From the IMG/VR virus record IMGVR_UViG_3300027847_000385, positions 1-21,251 of that record: a stretch of DNA of 21,251 nucleotides. One strand, 5' to 3'. The translations under genes and the position numbers were made by a program. The notes below the pieces were generated by a model. The model worked only from the letters and a program-made list of their open reading frames with translations, ran no database searches and was not told where the DNA came from. Source of the DNA: a virus. Of this stretch, positions 1 through 7,956 are shown in pieces (positions within the stretch are counted from its first letter, which is position 1; every line of letters starts with the position of its first letter).

Positions 1-553
1 CTGCAAGTGCAGATATGTCAGCTTCTAGTCCTGTAAAAGAAGTTGCGGACAGTGAAAGATCCCCAGTTGTTGAATGGAAGATTAAGGCTTTTCCAAGACG
101 AGCTGCTTTGTTTGCAGTAATGGTTCCTGCGGTTTCTGCGGTAGAATCAAATGCTGTAGCTCCACTTAGAGAGTCTGCAAATTTGATTGTCCCGTCAGTC
201 TTTGTGTCCAACTGTTGAGTCTGCATCGTAAGCTGATCGAGCCCACGCTCCAAAGACTCAATGTCAAAGACAGAGTTGTTTATAAAATCTTGCTCTTGGT
301 TATAGGGGACATTGCGAATTAAGAGGATAACGTCAGATGCTGTTTGTCCAGAAGAGAAGACACATTCTGCAACTTTCCCATGAGTTGCATGCGCTGCAAT
401 CGTTATCGTGATTCCAGACTCTACTTTAACGCCATTCTTATAGACATCTATATGGGTTGCATCAAAGACTGTGTAAGTCGTCGTGTACTTGGTTGCTGCA
501 TCAGTGTTCCCCGCAAGTGTCGTTTTAGAGGGAGTGTTAATAGGGACCGTCAT
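1..553 (-). CDS. Tail fibre protein, N-terminal part (runs off the window)
   Basis: Reading the minus strand from ATG at 553 gives 184 codons without a stop up to the window edge, so the 3' end is missing. The protein starts MTVPINTPSKTTLAGN. It has a beta-rich segment around residues 23-80 (YTVFDATHIDVYKNGVKVE), then VPYNQEQDFINNSVFDIESL and a helical LERGLDQLTMQTQQLD at about 101-116. This arrangement, a short beta domain followed by a sentence like 'D-F-x-N...E-x-L-D-x-L' and a helix, is typical of the virion-attachment domain of podovirus tail fibres. The host-binding part would lie beyond position 1. The ATG directly follows the stop of the gp16-like gene (TAAATG), and GAGG stands five bases upstream within that gene. 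Role as a fibre is inferred from the N-terminal pattern and the position at the end of the structural operon. Confidence 0.75.
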   Translation of the reverse strand, partial: MTVPINTPSKTTLAGNTDAATKYTTTYTVFDATHIDVYKNGVKVESGITITIAAHATHGKVAECVFSSGQTASDVILLIRNVPYNQEQDFINNSVFDIESLERGLDQLTMQTQQLDTKTDGTIKFADSLSGATAFDSTAETAGTITANKAARLGKALIFHSTTGDLSLSATSFTGLEADISALA

Positions 554-2896
554 TTATACCTCATCTGGTTGATAACCAAAGAACTTCTTTTGCCCTTTGC
601 TGGCAAGAAAAGCATTCTGTTGTTGTGAAAAGCCCGGATTCCATAATTCTCTAAAGCGATCATGCACAAAATAGTTCATTGCTGCTTCTCCATACCAGAC
701 GTTGCCAAATGGCGTTATGGACTTAAGGAAGTTATAGGCTTTAAAAGCCGTCTTGTCTCCTGTAAGCATTCCCCCAGAGACTTCTGAAAAGTCTTTAAAC
801 ATTGTATAGTTTGTTCCACCAACCAACTCATCCAAGTTCACCGCTCCATGACTATTGATCCTTGCAACGATGTCTGACATCCCGAAGAAGAATCCTGTCT
901 GACCTACTGAGAGCAAAAAGGTTTGAGGATCTGTAGGATCTCTTGGAGTCCTTCCTCGGAAGAAGTCTTTTGCTGTCAATGACGCATACCCAATCCCGGT
1001 TAGAGGTAGCGTGTGCATAAGAGCAGTTGGTCCCATGGTTCTCATCCTCGGAAACATGGTCTGCATCATGTGAACAGTAGGAGTCCTGAATTGCCAGAAC
1101 AGTCTGAGTGCCAGCCCTGCGGCAGACCCCTCATACTGTTTGAGCATCATCAACTCTTTTGCTTTGAGTCCTGCTTCTGGAATTGCTGTTCGTGCTTCGT
1201 TGTAATAAAGACGCGAGAGTTTCTGAGAGACAGACTTCAGATGAACAGAAGTTCCTCCTCGGAGGACTGACTCCGGCACCACATAATGTTCTCTAGGAAT
1301 CCGTTCTACCTTCTTCCCTTGTAACATTTCAGGAAGGTGTTCGTCCATAGAGACAAGACCTTTTTCTCGGATAACCTTCCAGTCATTCCCATCAATGCCA
1401 TAGACTCCAAGAAACTCCTTGTATCTGGAGGGAAGACTTGTCCAAGAATGCTGGGATGCCATGTCTGCCATGTGCATCGAGGTAATCTTGGAGTATGCTG
1501 TTCTCATGCGATTGGTCAATTGGACTAGACCAGTTGCATTAACAAAGGTGTCGACCATGTTTGTGAATGCCCCCGGCTGGGAATCTCCGATCTGGTAGCG
1601 TCCCATTCCGAAAGAGAAAACCCCATCTGTTCCAGAGTGAAGATAGCGGAATATGTCCTCCTTCATCTCCTTGGACTGCCCTTTGACAGTCTCCTTAATC
1701 ATGCGACTGTATGATTTAAGTAGAGGGACTCCTTGATAACTTAGATGGACTGCAGAGACTCCAATGTCATTCATTGCAGTGAGTGGAGCAAATCCTAGCT
1801 TAGAGATAATGTTCAGATTGAGGATGGAGTTTACAAGACTCTGGAGCTTTGGAAAAGAGGATTCAGGGAGATCTCCAATTAAATGATTAAAGACCCAGTC
1901 CATCTTTTCTGTATCTCCTTTCGCTTTAACCACATCATGAGAATCCTCCAGAACTGACTTCTTTATTGCAGCATGAGTCTTGTAGGGATCAGGCCCCATG
2001 CGCTCTGTAATTGCCGTAAGACGAGTTTGCCAACGCAAAGAATACACAGATGCCTGTAGTGGAGATTCATGTCCAAACTTCTGGTTGTATTCTATCCATT
2101 CTTTAGCACCCTTAAACTTGATTGGAGCAAAACTCCGATTTGTCAGCTTTCCTGAAGCAGATCCTTTGGGTTTAGGCCCATCAAGGACTCCCTCAAAGTT
2201 AAACAAGAGATCTTCATCAGTAGAACCATGACTCACAAAGCGGTCATAGATTCTACCAAGTTCGCTCATAGTAATTGCACCATCTTCTTTCTGTAATCCA
2301 TAGACATATTCAGCCCACTCTTCTCTGGAGACTCTGAGCATCCTTGTCGCGTCATGCCACTGCAGTGCTGCAACAGGATCGTCAAAGGGTAAGACTGCTG
2401 CCCCTTGATTATTTGCACGCTGGACTACTACCAACTGTTCTTCACGGAAAGTATCTGCAAATCGTTTTGCTTCAGGAGATCCACTACTTCCCGGCTTCAC
2501 CATTTCATTGACAAAATCCTCATTGAAGTTCTTGTCTCGGATCAAACGGTGCATCTGGGAACGTGTAAGTCCTCGATTCGCCTCTAGCAACCGTTCCTCA
2601 ACCTCACTCCAAGAGGTGTTGATATAAATCTCGTCAGAATCTTTTGAGCCAAACTTTCCTTCATTATTCCCTCTCATCTTGGTAAGATAATCCTCTTCAG
2701 TACGGAGAGTCTCAACACGATCCTGAACAGCTTGTGCTTGCTTTCTTGGAAAGACTCTGTCTGCCTGATGCTGCTCAAAATCCATCCTTGCTTGTATATC
2801 ATCAGAGCCTAAACGATAAAACTGTGCATAGCGTGTTGCCTCATCACGATTCATTCCTAGTCGCGTCACCAACAAGTCAATGCACTGCTCACTCAT
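554..2896 (-). CDS. Internal virion protein, C-terminal half of a gp16-like protein
   Basis: This 780-residue protein looks like the C-terminal part of the large ejected internal protein of T7-like podoviruses (T7 gp16, about 1,300 residues). Family-like stretches are the hydrophobic LGFAPLTAMNDIGVSAVHL near residues 365-385, GLALRLFWQFRTPTVHMM near 595-615, and the end with FGNVWYGEAAMNYFVHDRF and the following ELWNPG near 730-755. In T7 this protein forms part of the internal core and enters the host envelope ahead of the DNA. The start overlaps the stop of the preceding gene as ATGA, and a strong AAGGAGG at 2900-2906 serves it, so it is a separately initiated gene. No lytic transglycosylase domain is visible. 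It is most likely one half of a naturally split gp16-like protein with the upstream gene. A single polypeptide broken by sequencing error is unlikely because of the dedicated ribosome binding site. Confidence 0.75.
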   Translation of the reverse strand: MSEQCIDLLVTRLGMNRDEATRYAQFYRLGSDDIQARMDFEQHQADRVFPRKQAQAVQDRVETLRTEEDYLTKMRGNNEGKFGSKDSDEIYINTSWSEVEERLLEANRGLTRSQMHRLIRDKNFNEDFVNEMVKPGSSGSPEAKRFADTFREEQLVVVQRANNQGAAVLPFDDPVAALQWHDATRMLRVSREEWAEYVYGLQKEDGAITMSELGRIYDRFVSHGSTDEDLLFNFEGVLDGPKPKGSASGKLTNRSFAPIKFKGAKEWIEYNQKFGHESPLQASVYSLRWQTRLTAITERMGPDPYKTHAAIKKSVLEDSHDVVKAKGDTEKMDWVFNHLIGDLPESSFPKLQSLVNSILNLNIISKLGFAPLTAMNDIGVSAVHLSYQGVPLLKSYSRMIKETVKGQSKEMKEDIFRYLHSGTDGVFSFGMGRYQIGDSQPGAFTNMVDTFVNATGLVQLTNRMRTAYSKITSMHMADMASQHSWTSLPSRYKEFLGVYGIDGNDWKVIREKGLVSMDEHLPEMLQGKKVERIPREHYVVPESVLRGGTSVHLKSVSQKLSRLYYNEARTAIPEAGLKAKELMMLKQYEGSAAGLALRLFWQFRTPTVHMMQTMFPRMRTMGPTALMHTLPLTGIGYASLTAKDFFRGRTPRDPTDPQTFLLSVGQTGFFFGMSDIVARINSHGAVNLDELVGGTNYTMFKDFSEVSGGMLTGDKTAFKAYNFLKSITPFGNVWYGEAAMNYFVHDRFRELWNPGFSQQQNAFLASKGQKKFFGYQPDEV

Positions 2897-3813
2897 TTTC
2901 CTCCTTTAAGTCGTGCCATACATCCTCTTACTAGAGCAATTGCTCTTGGCCCAAAACTCTGAAGTGCTGCGTAACGCTCCTTTGCCTCTGGGGATAATTC
3001 TGTATCTGAGAGAACCGCATCATCTGCTGCTTTTTGAGTATTAAGATCATCAAGGACTTCACTTGTTTTAGGAGATTCTGGAATGATTGCTTCAGGAAAC
3101 TCTGCATCTGGTCCTAGCTTTACTGCTTTCTTTCCTTGGACAATCAACTGATCCCATGCGTTACCAAGATGTCCTAGCCCTGTTCTGAGAGATGACCCTT
3201 GATCTAACATCATTCCATATCCAGAACCAATTCCTATTCCCATGCCTATGCTTAACATTGCTCCACTTAAGTCAAATTCCTTTCCTAGAGCTTGGTCTCG
3301 TCCATAGAATACCCCTTGTCTTGCTGACTCAATCACTGCTCCCTCTGTCCCCAAAGCTTTTGCCTTTGAGATCTTAGCCCCCCATCTGGAAACTTTTCCT
3401 AAGAACCCTACAAGAGGTAGATAATTAACAGGATCAAGAAATTGTGGAGCAAGACTTCCCCCTGCTTGTGCAAGCATCGCAGACCAGTCGCGGCTTGCAT
3501 GAGAAGTCACCAGTTGATACCTGTAATCTCTATCTGAGAGTTCTGCCCCAATTTGTGCTTGAGTTACTGTCATTCTTTCATGCCAGTCAAGTCCCGGACG
3601 AGAGTAAGACCTGTCAAAGTCTTCTTCAGGAATAAGGAGCCCGTCGTCTTCTGGAGCATTGAACCAGTCATAAGTTGCAGTATAGGAAACCTCATCAAAA
3701 CCTCTAGCGACAGAAGCTCTAAAGACTGTGGAATCTGCTGGCTGCAACACTTTGGCTGCCTCTAACAAAGAATATGGTCTTCCATGCTGTGCGACACCTC
3801 CAGGCATTCTCAT
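2893..3813 (-). CDS. Internal virion protein, N-terminal half of a gp16-like protein
   Basis: The 306-residue protein resembles a middle section of gp16-like internal virion proteins. It has an acidic stretch around 55-75, a segment of charged residues ending in LSDRDYRYQL near 92-101, then AQFLDPVN-type sequence (FLDPVNYLP, residues 125-133), which is a recurring motif of these large proteins. A glycine-rich hydrophobic segment at about 183-203 (LSIGMGIGIGSGYGMML) could insert in a membrane during ejection. The start at 3813 has AGGA seven bases upstream and sits 18 bases after the stop of the gp15-like gene. It overlaps the following 780-residue gene by four bases, suggesting translational coupling and equal dosage. 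The transglycosylase domain that opens T7 gp16 is not present. Assignment rests on pattern and gene order. Confidence 0.65.
   Translation of the reverse strand: MRMPGGVAQHGRPYSLLEAAKVLQPADSTVFRASVARGFDEVSYTATYDWFNAPEDDGLLIPEEDFDRSYSRPGLDWHERMTVTQAQIGAELSDRDYRYQLVTSHASRDWSAMLAQAGGSLAPQFLDPVNYLPLVGFLGKVSRWGAKISKAKALGTEGAVIESARQGVFYGRDQALGKEFDLSGAMLSIGMGIGIGSGYGMMLDQGSSLRTGLGHLGNAWDQLIVQGKKAVKLGPDAEFPEAIIPESPKTSEVLDDLNTQKAADDAVLSDTELSPEAKERYAALQSFGPRAIALVRGCMARLKGGK
2900..2906 (-). promoter_or_regulatory. Strong ribosome binding site of the second gp16-like gene
   Basis: AAGGAGG lies three bases before the ATG at 2896, inside the last codons of the preceding gene. It shows that the 780-residue protein has its own initiation signal and is not a frameshift product of the 306-residue gene. 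Confidence 0.7.
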
Positions 3814-3831
3814 ATACTAATCCTGTTTTGG

Positions 3832-6800
3832 CTAGTCAAACGCATCTGGGGATCCCTGTGTATTTTCATCAAGGACTTCCTTATCTGTTTTTTTATTATA
3901 CTTATAAAATTGGACAGGCAGCACCTTGAGCTTGCCAATAGTCTTTGTGGGATTTTTAAACAGTTCCATAAACAGCTTTGCTGCTTCGGGATCTTTTTCT
4001 GCAACAGCTTTTCTGTGATGATATTTAACCATGTGGGAAACATTGTCAAATCCTAGATCCTTTGCAATACGCTTCCATTGTTCTGCTATTGGAGCTGATC
4101 TAGTATCGTTTTTCTTTAGCGACACATTATAAAGATTAAGAGTCATCATATCTGCCTCTTCAGGAGGTGTCCTTTTAAGAACTTCCGCACCAACCATATT
4201 CTTCATTGCCGCCCACAAGCTCATCGTCTGCTGCGGTTCGGTTTCTTTTGCGATCCTCTGGAGATGTCCAATCATTTCAGAATAAGTTACTGGATCTGAG
4301 GGGCTGGCAAGAGTCTTGGTGATTCTTTCTCCCAAACGTGTCAACGTAAAAATTTGTTTCTTCTCCAGCGAATCGCCCCCCAAAGACTGACGCCCAACCT
4401 CCATCCATTCAGAAACACTTTGCTTTTCTTTAGTGGTGCCATAGGACATAGAAGATGCTAAAAAAGTTCCAAGTGAATCTGCCATCTTCCAGTCCCTTGT
4501 CATCAGAGTCTGTTCGTCAAGATCCTGTTGGGAAAATGACAGAGTATTGCCATCTCTCCCTGCAACCGGGAAGCTCGCAACAATCGCCCCTTTGGAGACA
4601 ACATACACATCATATCTACCGTCCCCGGATTTAACAGGGATCATAGTTGTGTCCTCGCTCAACATTGCAAAGTTTTTAGCAAAGAAATTCTTCCAGTCCT
4701 TTGTTTGTTGGTCATTGAGGTCATCCCATTTAATATTTACAGGGACCGTGTCTTCATCAACAGAGAGTTCCTTACTAGCAATCATGTTTAAGATTATCTG
4801 ATTTATGGCAGATGCCCTTTCAACGACAGGAGATTTTATTACTTGGTCGTGCAAATCTGATGTTTGTCTATCAGCATCACTTATTAAAACAGAATGCTGT
4901 CCACTCATTGTAGGGACAATCTCGACTGCTGAAACTAACTTAGCATGAGTTGAATGAACCACTTGCGTCTGTAGCTCCTGTGAGTTAGATCCTGTTTTAA
5001 GTATATCTGCCATAACAAGGCGATGGATGGCATCAACTGCAGTCTTACTACTCCCTCCAGAGCTATGCCGCATCCCCGTTAAAAGCCCCGGCAGTTTATC
5101 ATTTCCAAAGACAGAGGCATAATACTCTAGCGGAGTTGCAACCCCTTCGTTTTGGAAACGCATAAGGATTTCCTCTAAATCGTGTTCCACCAAGTCAAAA
5201 AAGCTCGTTGTCTTAAACTCTTTTAATCCTACAGCGATAATCTTTTCCTTGAGTTCTTTTGACGTATAACCACTATCATTTGACGAAGTGTAAATATCAT
5301 ATTTTTTTTTCAGATCGTTTCCTTGAGACATTGCATAAGCCGCAGTATTTAACAGCTCCTCATTTTTGCTAAATGCTGCCCACACAGCTACTGGAGGAAA
5401 AACGCCAGGAGTAAAATTCCCTGTTTCCGGATCAACATATCCATGAATGATCCCGTCTGCTATAGGGACATCATCATCATTCTTATAATCATTTTCTATC
5501 TTTTCAATAAGAGCAGTTGTTTTTAAAATCAGGTCATCTCCTTGTTTCCAGAATGAATCAAATTCTGTTTTAACAGCTTCCAAATATGCTTTTGAGACAT
5601 AGACACCTGAACTCTGCCCTGAAAGGATTTCTGTCATTGCATTGACTGCAATGGCTTTTTCATAAGGGGAGGTGTCTTCAGTTATTAGCTCCTGCCTCTG
5701 AAGGACATTTTCTGCGTATAACCCCTGATCTTTTTGGAACGATTCTATCTCCTGTCTAATCTGAGTTGTTACTCCAGCATGCGTTTTCATCAACCCAGAG
5801 GGGCTCGCATTCCCATATTCTTTTGATGCAAAGTTTTGATAGTTTAATTTCTCCAGTTGTGAAGCCAGACTCGTCAGCGAACTCTTTGGATCCTTTAGTC
5901 TTTTTATAATTGTGTCATGTAAAACTGCCTGATAGTTTAACAAGGATTGGACTTGTTTGCTCCTTGTGTCCGTGATTAGCCCCGCTCTATGTTTTTTGTA
6001 GTCCTTATCTTCCTCTATTAGTTCTGCCAGTTCTTTACCTGTTATCTCTTCTCCTCTCAGTAATTTGGTTACTAGCAGTTCCAGATCCTGAGAAAAACGG
6101 TCTTTGATGTTTTTGGGAACCGTTTTGCTTTCTGACGCCAAACGATTCTCAAACCTTCTCGCCTCCAGCATCAAACTTTTATAGTCTGTTTCTGTCAAAG
6201 AACTGAATTTAGCATAGGGGGAGTCTACTCCCAACTGAGAAAGCATATTATGCTGATTTGCCCAATCCTGAAATTCTTTATAAGTCTTGTGTTTAAGCAT
6301 GTATTGAGGATCCGAATATGTTTTTTCGCTTATGCTTATCTTTGCAAGTCCTCTCACATCGTTAAGAGTTGCATTCTGATAAGTCTGAAAAACTCCGAAC
6401 AGATCACTAGACTCATGTTCAGCAGCAAAAGAGTATTTCTTTTGGAGCTCATCAAAGGTTTTTGGTAATTTCTTACGATCCCCTGGACTTAGGATAAGTG
6501 CCTTCAGATGGGCAACTTCTGCCTTTGCCGATTCTTTATTGAAGAGAAGTTCAATCCTAGACTCAGGAATGTTAAACCCATCCAACTGTTCCTTAAACAG
6601 TCTAAAGACAGCCGCTCTTGCAGTTTGTCGATTAGAGGGGCCAGCGTCGCCTGTCATTGGCACTTTCTGCAACTCTCTGAGAGCTACTCCAACTTCAGCT
6701 ACAGATTTTTGTTCCATCAACGCAACACGATCTGCAATTTCTCTCTGGTAACTGTTAGAGAGATAGTCTCCTGCCGCTTTCATATACCGAGATTTAATAG

Positions 6801-7239
6801 CTACCCATCGTTCAGCAACATAAGGATTTTTAAGTGTGTTTGCATACTTAGTCTCAAACTTTGTGAGAGTGTCATCACGCATGCCTGCAATTAACGTCTG
6901 CGATTTATCAAAAAGGAGATCTTCATCTGAAGCCTCCATAAACTCTTGCTGGCGCACCTGTGCCTCTTCCATAAAAAAAGACTCAGCATCATTCTGGAAC
7001 TTTGTGAATACTAAGTTGTTTGTCTCTTTCCTTGCCGCTTTGACATTTTTCCCAACTGCATTAAACGCATCCGACATGGATTTATTTAAATCCTTTTGGG
7101 AGGAGATCCCCACAGATTCATAAGAAAGTGTGTCTGGCGCTCCAGCAGGAGTATAGAGGGGGGGCCCCGTTCCTCCTTTAGTAGTACCGGCAGCTAACCC
7201 TGATGTCATACCAGCAAAGTCTTGGATCGTGATTTTCAT
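3832..7239 (-). CDS. Large internal virion (core/ejection) protein, gp15-like by position
   Basis: This 1,135-residue protein is long, polar and mostly helical in composition. A short Gly/Pro/Thr-rich N-terminus (residues 12-40) precedes many charged heptad-like stretches, and no signal peptide or clear enzymatic motif is visible. It sits between a small gp14-like protein and the gp16-like pair, exactly where T7-type phages encode gp15 (about 750 residues), the middle part of the internal core that forms a conduit across the periplasm. Sequence recognition is weak, so the function rests mainly on position, size and composition. The start has AAGG ten bases upstream, 12 bases after the gp14-like stop. 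A run of nine A residues on the coding strand (codons for Lys644-646) is a possible slippage site. It is longer than T7 gp15 and may carry extra domains. Confidence 0.6.
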   Translation of the reverse strand: MKITIQDFAGMTSGLAAGTTKGGTGPPLYTPAGAPDTLSYESVGISSQKDLNKSMSDAFNAVGKNVKAARKETNNLVFTKFQNDAESFFMEEAQVRQQEFMEASDEDLLFDKSQTLIAGMRDDTLTKFETKYANTLKNPYVAERWVAIKSRYMKAAGDYLSNSYQREIADRVALMEQKSVAEVGVALRELQKVPMTGDAGPSNRQTARAAVFRLFKEQLDGFNIPESRIELLFNKESAKAEVAHLKALILSPGDRKKLPKTFDELQKKYSFAAEHESSDLFGVFQTYQNATLNDVRGLAKISISEKTYSDPQYMLKHKTYKEFQDWANQHNMLSQLGVDSPYAKFSSLTETDYKSLMLEARRFENRLASESKTVPKNIKDRFSQDLELLVTKLLRGEEITGKELAELIEEDKDYKKHRAGLITDTRSKQVQSLLNYQAVLHDTIIKRLKDPKSSLTSLASQLEKLNYQNFASKEYGNASPSGLMKTHAGVTTQIRQEIESFQKDQGLYAENVLQRQELITEDTSPYEKAIAVNAMTEILSGQSSGVYVSKAYLEAVKTEFDSFWKQGDDLILKTTALIEKIENDYKNDDDVPIADGIIHGYVDPETGNFTPGVFPPVAVWAAFSKNEELLNTAAYAMSQGNDLKKKYDIYTSSNDSGYTSKELKEKIIAVGLKEFKTTSFFDLVEHDLEEILMRFQNEGVATPLEYYASVFGNDKLPGLLTGMRHSSGGSSKTAVDAIHRLVMADILKTGSNSQELQTQVVHSTHAKLVSAVEIVPTMSGQHSVLISDADRQTSDLHDQVIKSPVVERASAINQIILNMIASKELSVDEDTVPVNIKWDDLNDQQTKDWKNFFAKNFAMLSEDTTMIPVKSGDGRYDVYVVSKGAIVASFPVAGRDGNTLSFSQQDLDEQTLMTRDWKMADSLGTFLASSMSYGTTKEKQSVSEWMEVGRQSLGGDSLEKKQIFTLTRLGERITKTLASPSDPVTYSEMIGHLQRIAKETEPQQTMSLWAAMKNMVGAEVLKRTPPEEADMMTLNLYNVSLKKNDTRSAPIAEQWKRIAKDLGFDNVSHMVKYHHRKAVAEKDPEAAKLFMELFKNPTKTIGKLKVLPVQFYKYNKKTDKEVLDENTQGSPDAFD
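5302..5310 (-). other. A9 homopolymer inside the gp15-like gene
   Basis: Nine consecutive A residues on the coding strand encode Lys644-Lys646. One extra A, or a -1 shift, gives a stop almost at once (the next codons read ATA TGA), so slippage would yield a truncated product of about 648 residues. Function as a slippage site is only a possibility. Confidence 0.3.
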
Positions 7240-7251
7240 TAGTTAGTTACC

Positions 7252-7950
7252 TTAGCCATGTGTTTTCATCCAAGAAGGATTACTAAACCATCCTGCTGTT
7301 CCTGCTGTTCCTGCGGTCGCTGCTGTTGTGCTAGTTGCTGCTGTCCCTGCTGTTCCTGCCGTACTAAACCATGAAACGCCTCCAGCCGCTCCCAAAGATG
7401 CTGCAGTTGTAACAAAATTAAAGAGAGCCCCTCTTTGCGCATTGTGCATCATATCAGTGGATGCCGTGCGAAGAGCATCTCGTTCTACTTCTACCTTTTT
7501 AATTTGCTCATCGACATTGGATTTCATTGTGTCTCGTCCAGTGGTATAATCAGATTTCTGTCGAGCAAGATCTTCTTGTCTGCCTGAAAGCATATTTGCT
7601 ATTCCTTGTAATCCAGACTGTTGCTGTGTGCGTTGAATGTTTGTCAGCGTTCCCGGACCTCCCAGCTTTGCACCAGAACCTGCACCTTGTGCAACAGAGG
7701 ATCCAACTGCCTTATCAACTGATCCTGCAAGCGAACTTTGCTTTAGCCCATACGACTCCTCAAGTTGCCTGCGATCCTGCCCATAAGAGGCACTACGCTG
7801 CAGGAGATTCTTTTTGAGTGCTGCTCTCATTCTGTCCGTCAAGGCCCCCATCTCGTTGGCCTGCTTCTGCATTGCCTCATACTTGCTAAACGAGGTTTGA
7901 TAGTCTGATGCAGTTTTAATTAAAGATGCTGCTAATACTACTCCACCCAT
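7252..7950 (-). CDS. Internal virion protein, gp14-like
   Basis: The 232-residue protein begins with a short hydrophobic stretch (MGGVVLAASLI), followed by a long charged helical region rich in Gln, Lys and Arg (about 20-165). A hydrophobic Ala/Gly segment follows (LFNFVTTAASLGAAGGVSWF, about 176-195), then a Gly-Thr-Ala repeat region (197-220) and the tail WFSNPSWMKTHG. Size, composition and position directly after the nozzle gene and before two very large internal proteins match T7 gp14, an ejected protein that forms a pore in the outer membrane. AAGGG lies just upstream of the ATG, and the gap to the nozzle gene is six bases. It could be a different small internal protein, since only the general pattern is recognisable. 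Confidence 0.65.
   Translation of the reverse strand: MGGVVLAASLIKTASDYQTSFSKYEAMQKQANEMGALTDRMRAALKKNLLQRSASYGQDRRQLEESYGLKQSSLAGSVDKAVGSSVAQGAGSGAKLGGPGTLTNIQRTQQQSGLQGIANMLSGRQEDLARQKSDYTTGRDTMKSNVDEQIKKVEVERDALRTASTDMMHNAQRGALFNFVTTAASLGAAGGVSWFSTAGTAGTAATSTTAATAGTAGTAGWFSNPSWMKTHG
7281..7372 (-). repeat. Imperfect 9-base tandem repeat coding for Gly-Thr-Ala units
   Basis: On the coding strand, units of GCAGGAACA and close variants repeat within the C-terminal part of the gp14-like gene and give the (Ala-Gly-Thr)n stretch at residues 197-220. The block is bounded on both sides by an 11-base direct repeat (plus strand TACTAAACCAT at 7281-7291 and 7362-7372), which also duplicates the Trp-Phe-Ser tripeptide. 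The pattern suggests expansion by slippage or by recombination between the repeats. Confidence 0.7.
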
Positions 7951-7956
7951 ATTCCC

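Noticed and set aside
3810-4049. Minus-strand frame of 79 codons
   Set aside because: It overlaps the end of the gp15-like gene in another frame, with no ribosome binding site and a shadow-like composition.
6508-6894. Open frame of 128 codons on the plus strand
   Set aside because: Antisense to the 1,135-residue gene; rich in Phe, Ser, Cys and Leu as shadows of Lys/Glu codons are, and no relation to known families.
7158-7168. Run of seven G followed by CCCC as a possible phase-variable tract
   Set aside because: It encodes Gly-Pro-Pro near the N-terminus of the gp15-like protein in frame; seven bases is short and there is no sign of variation.
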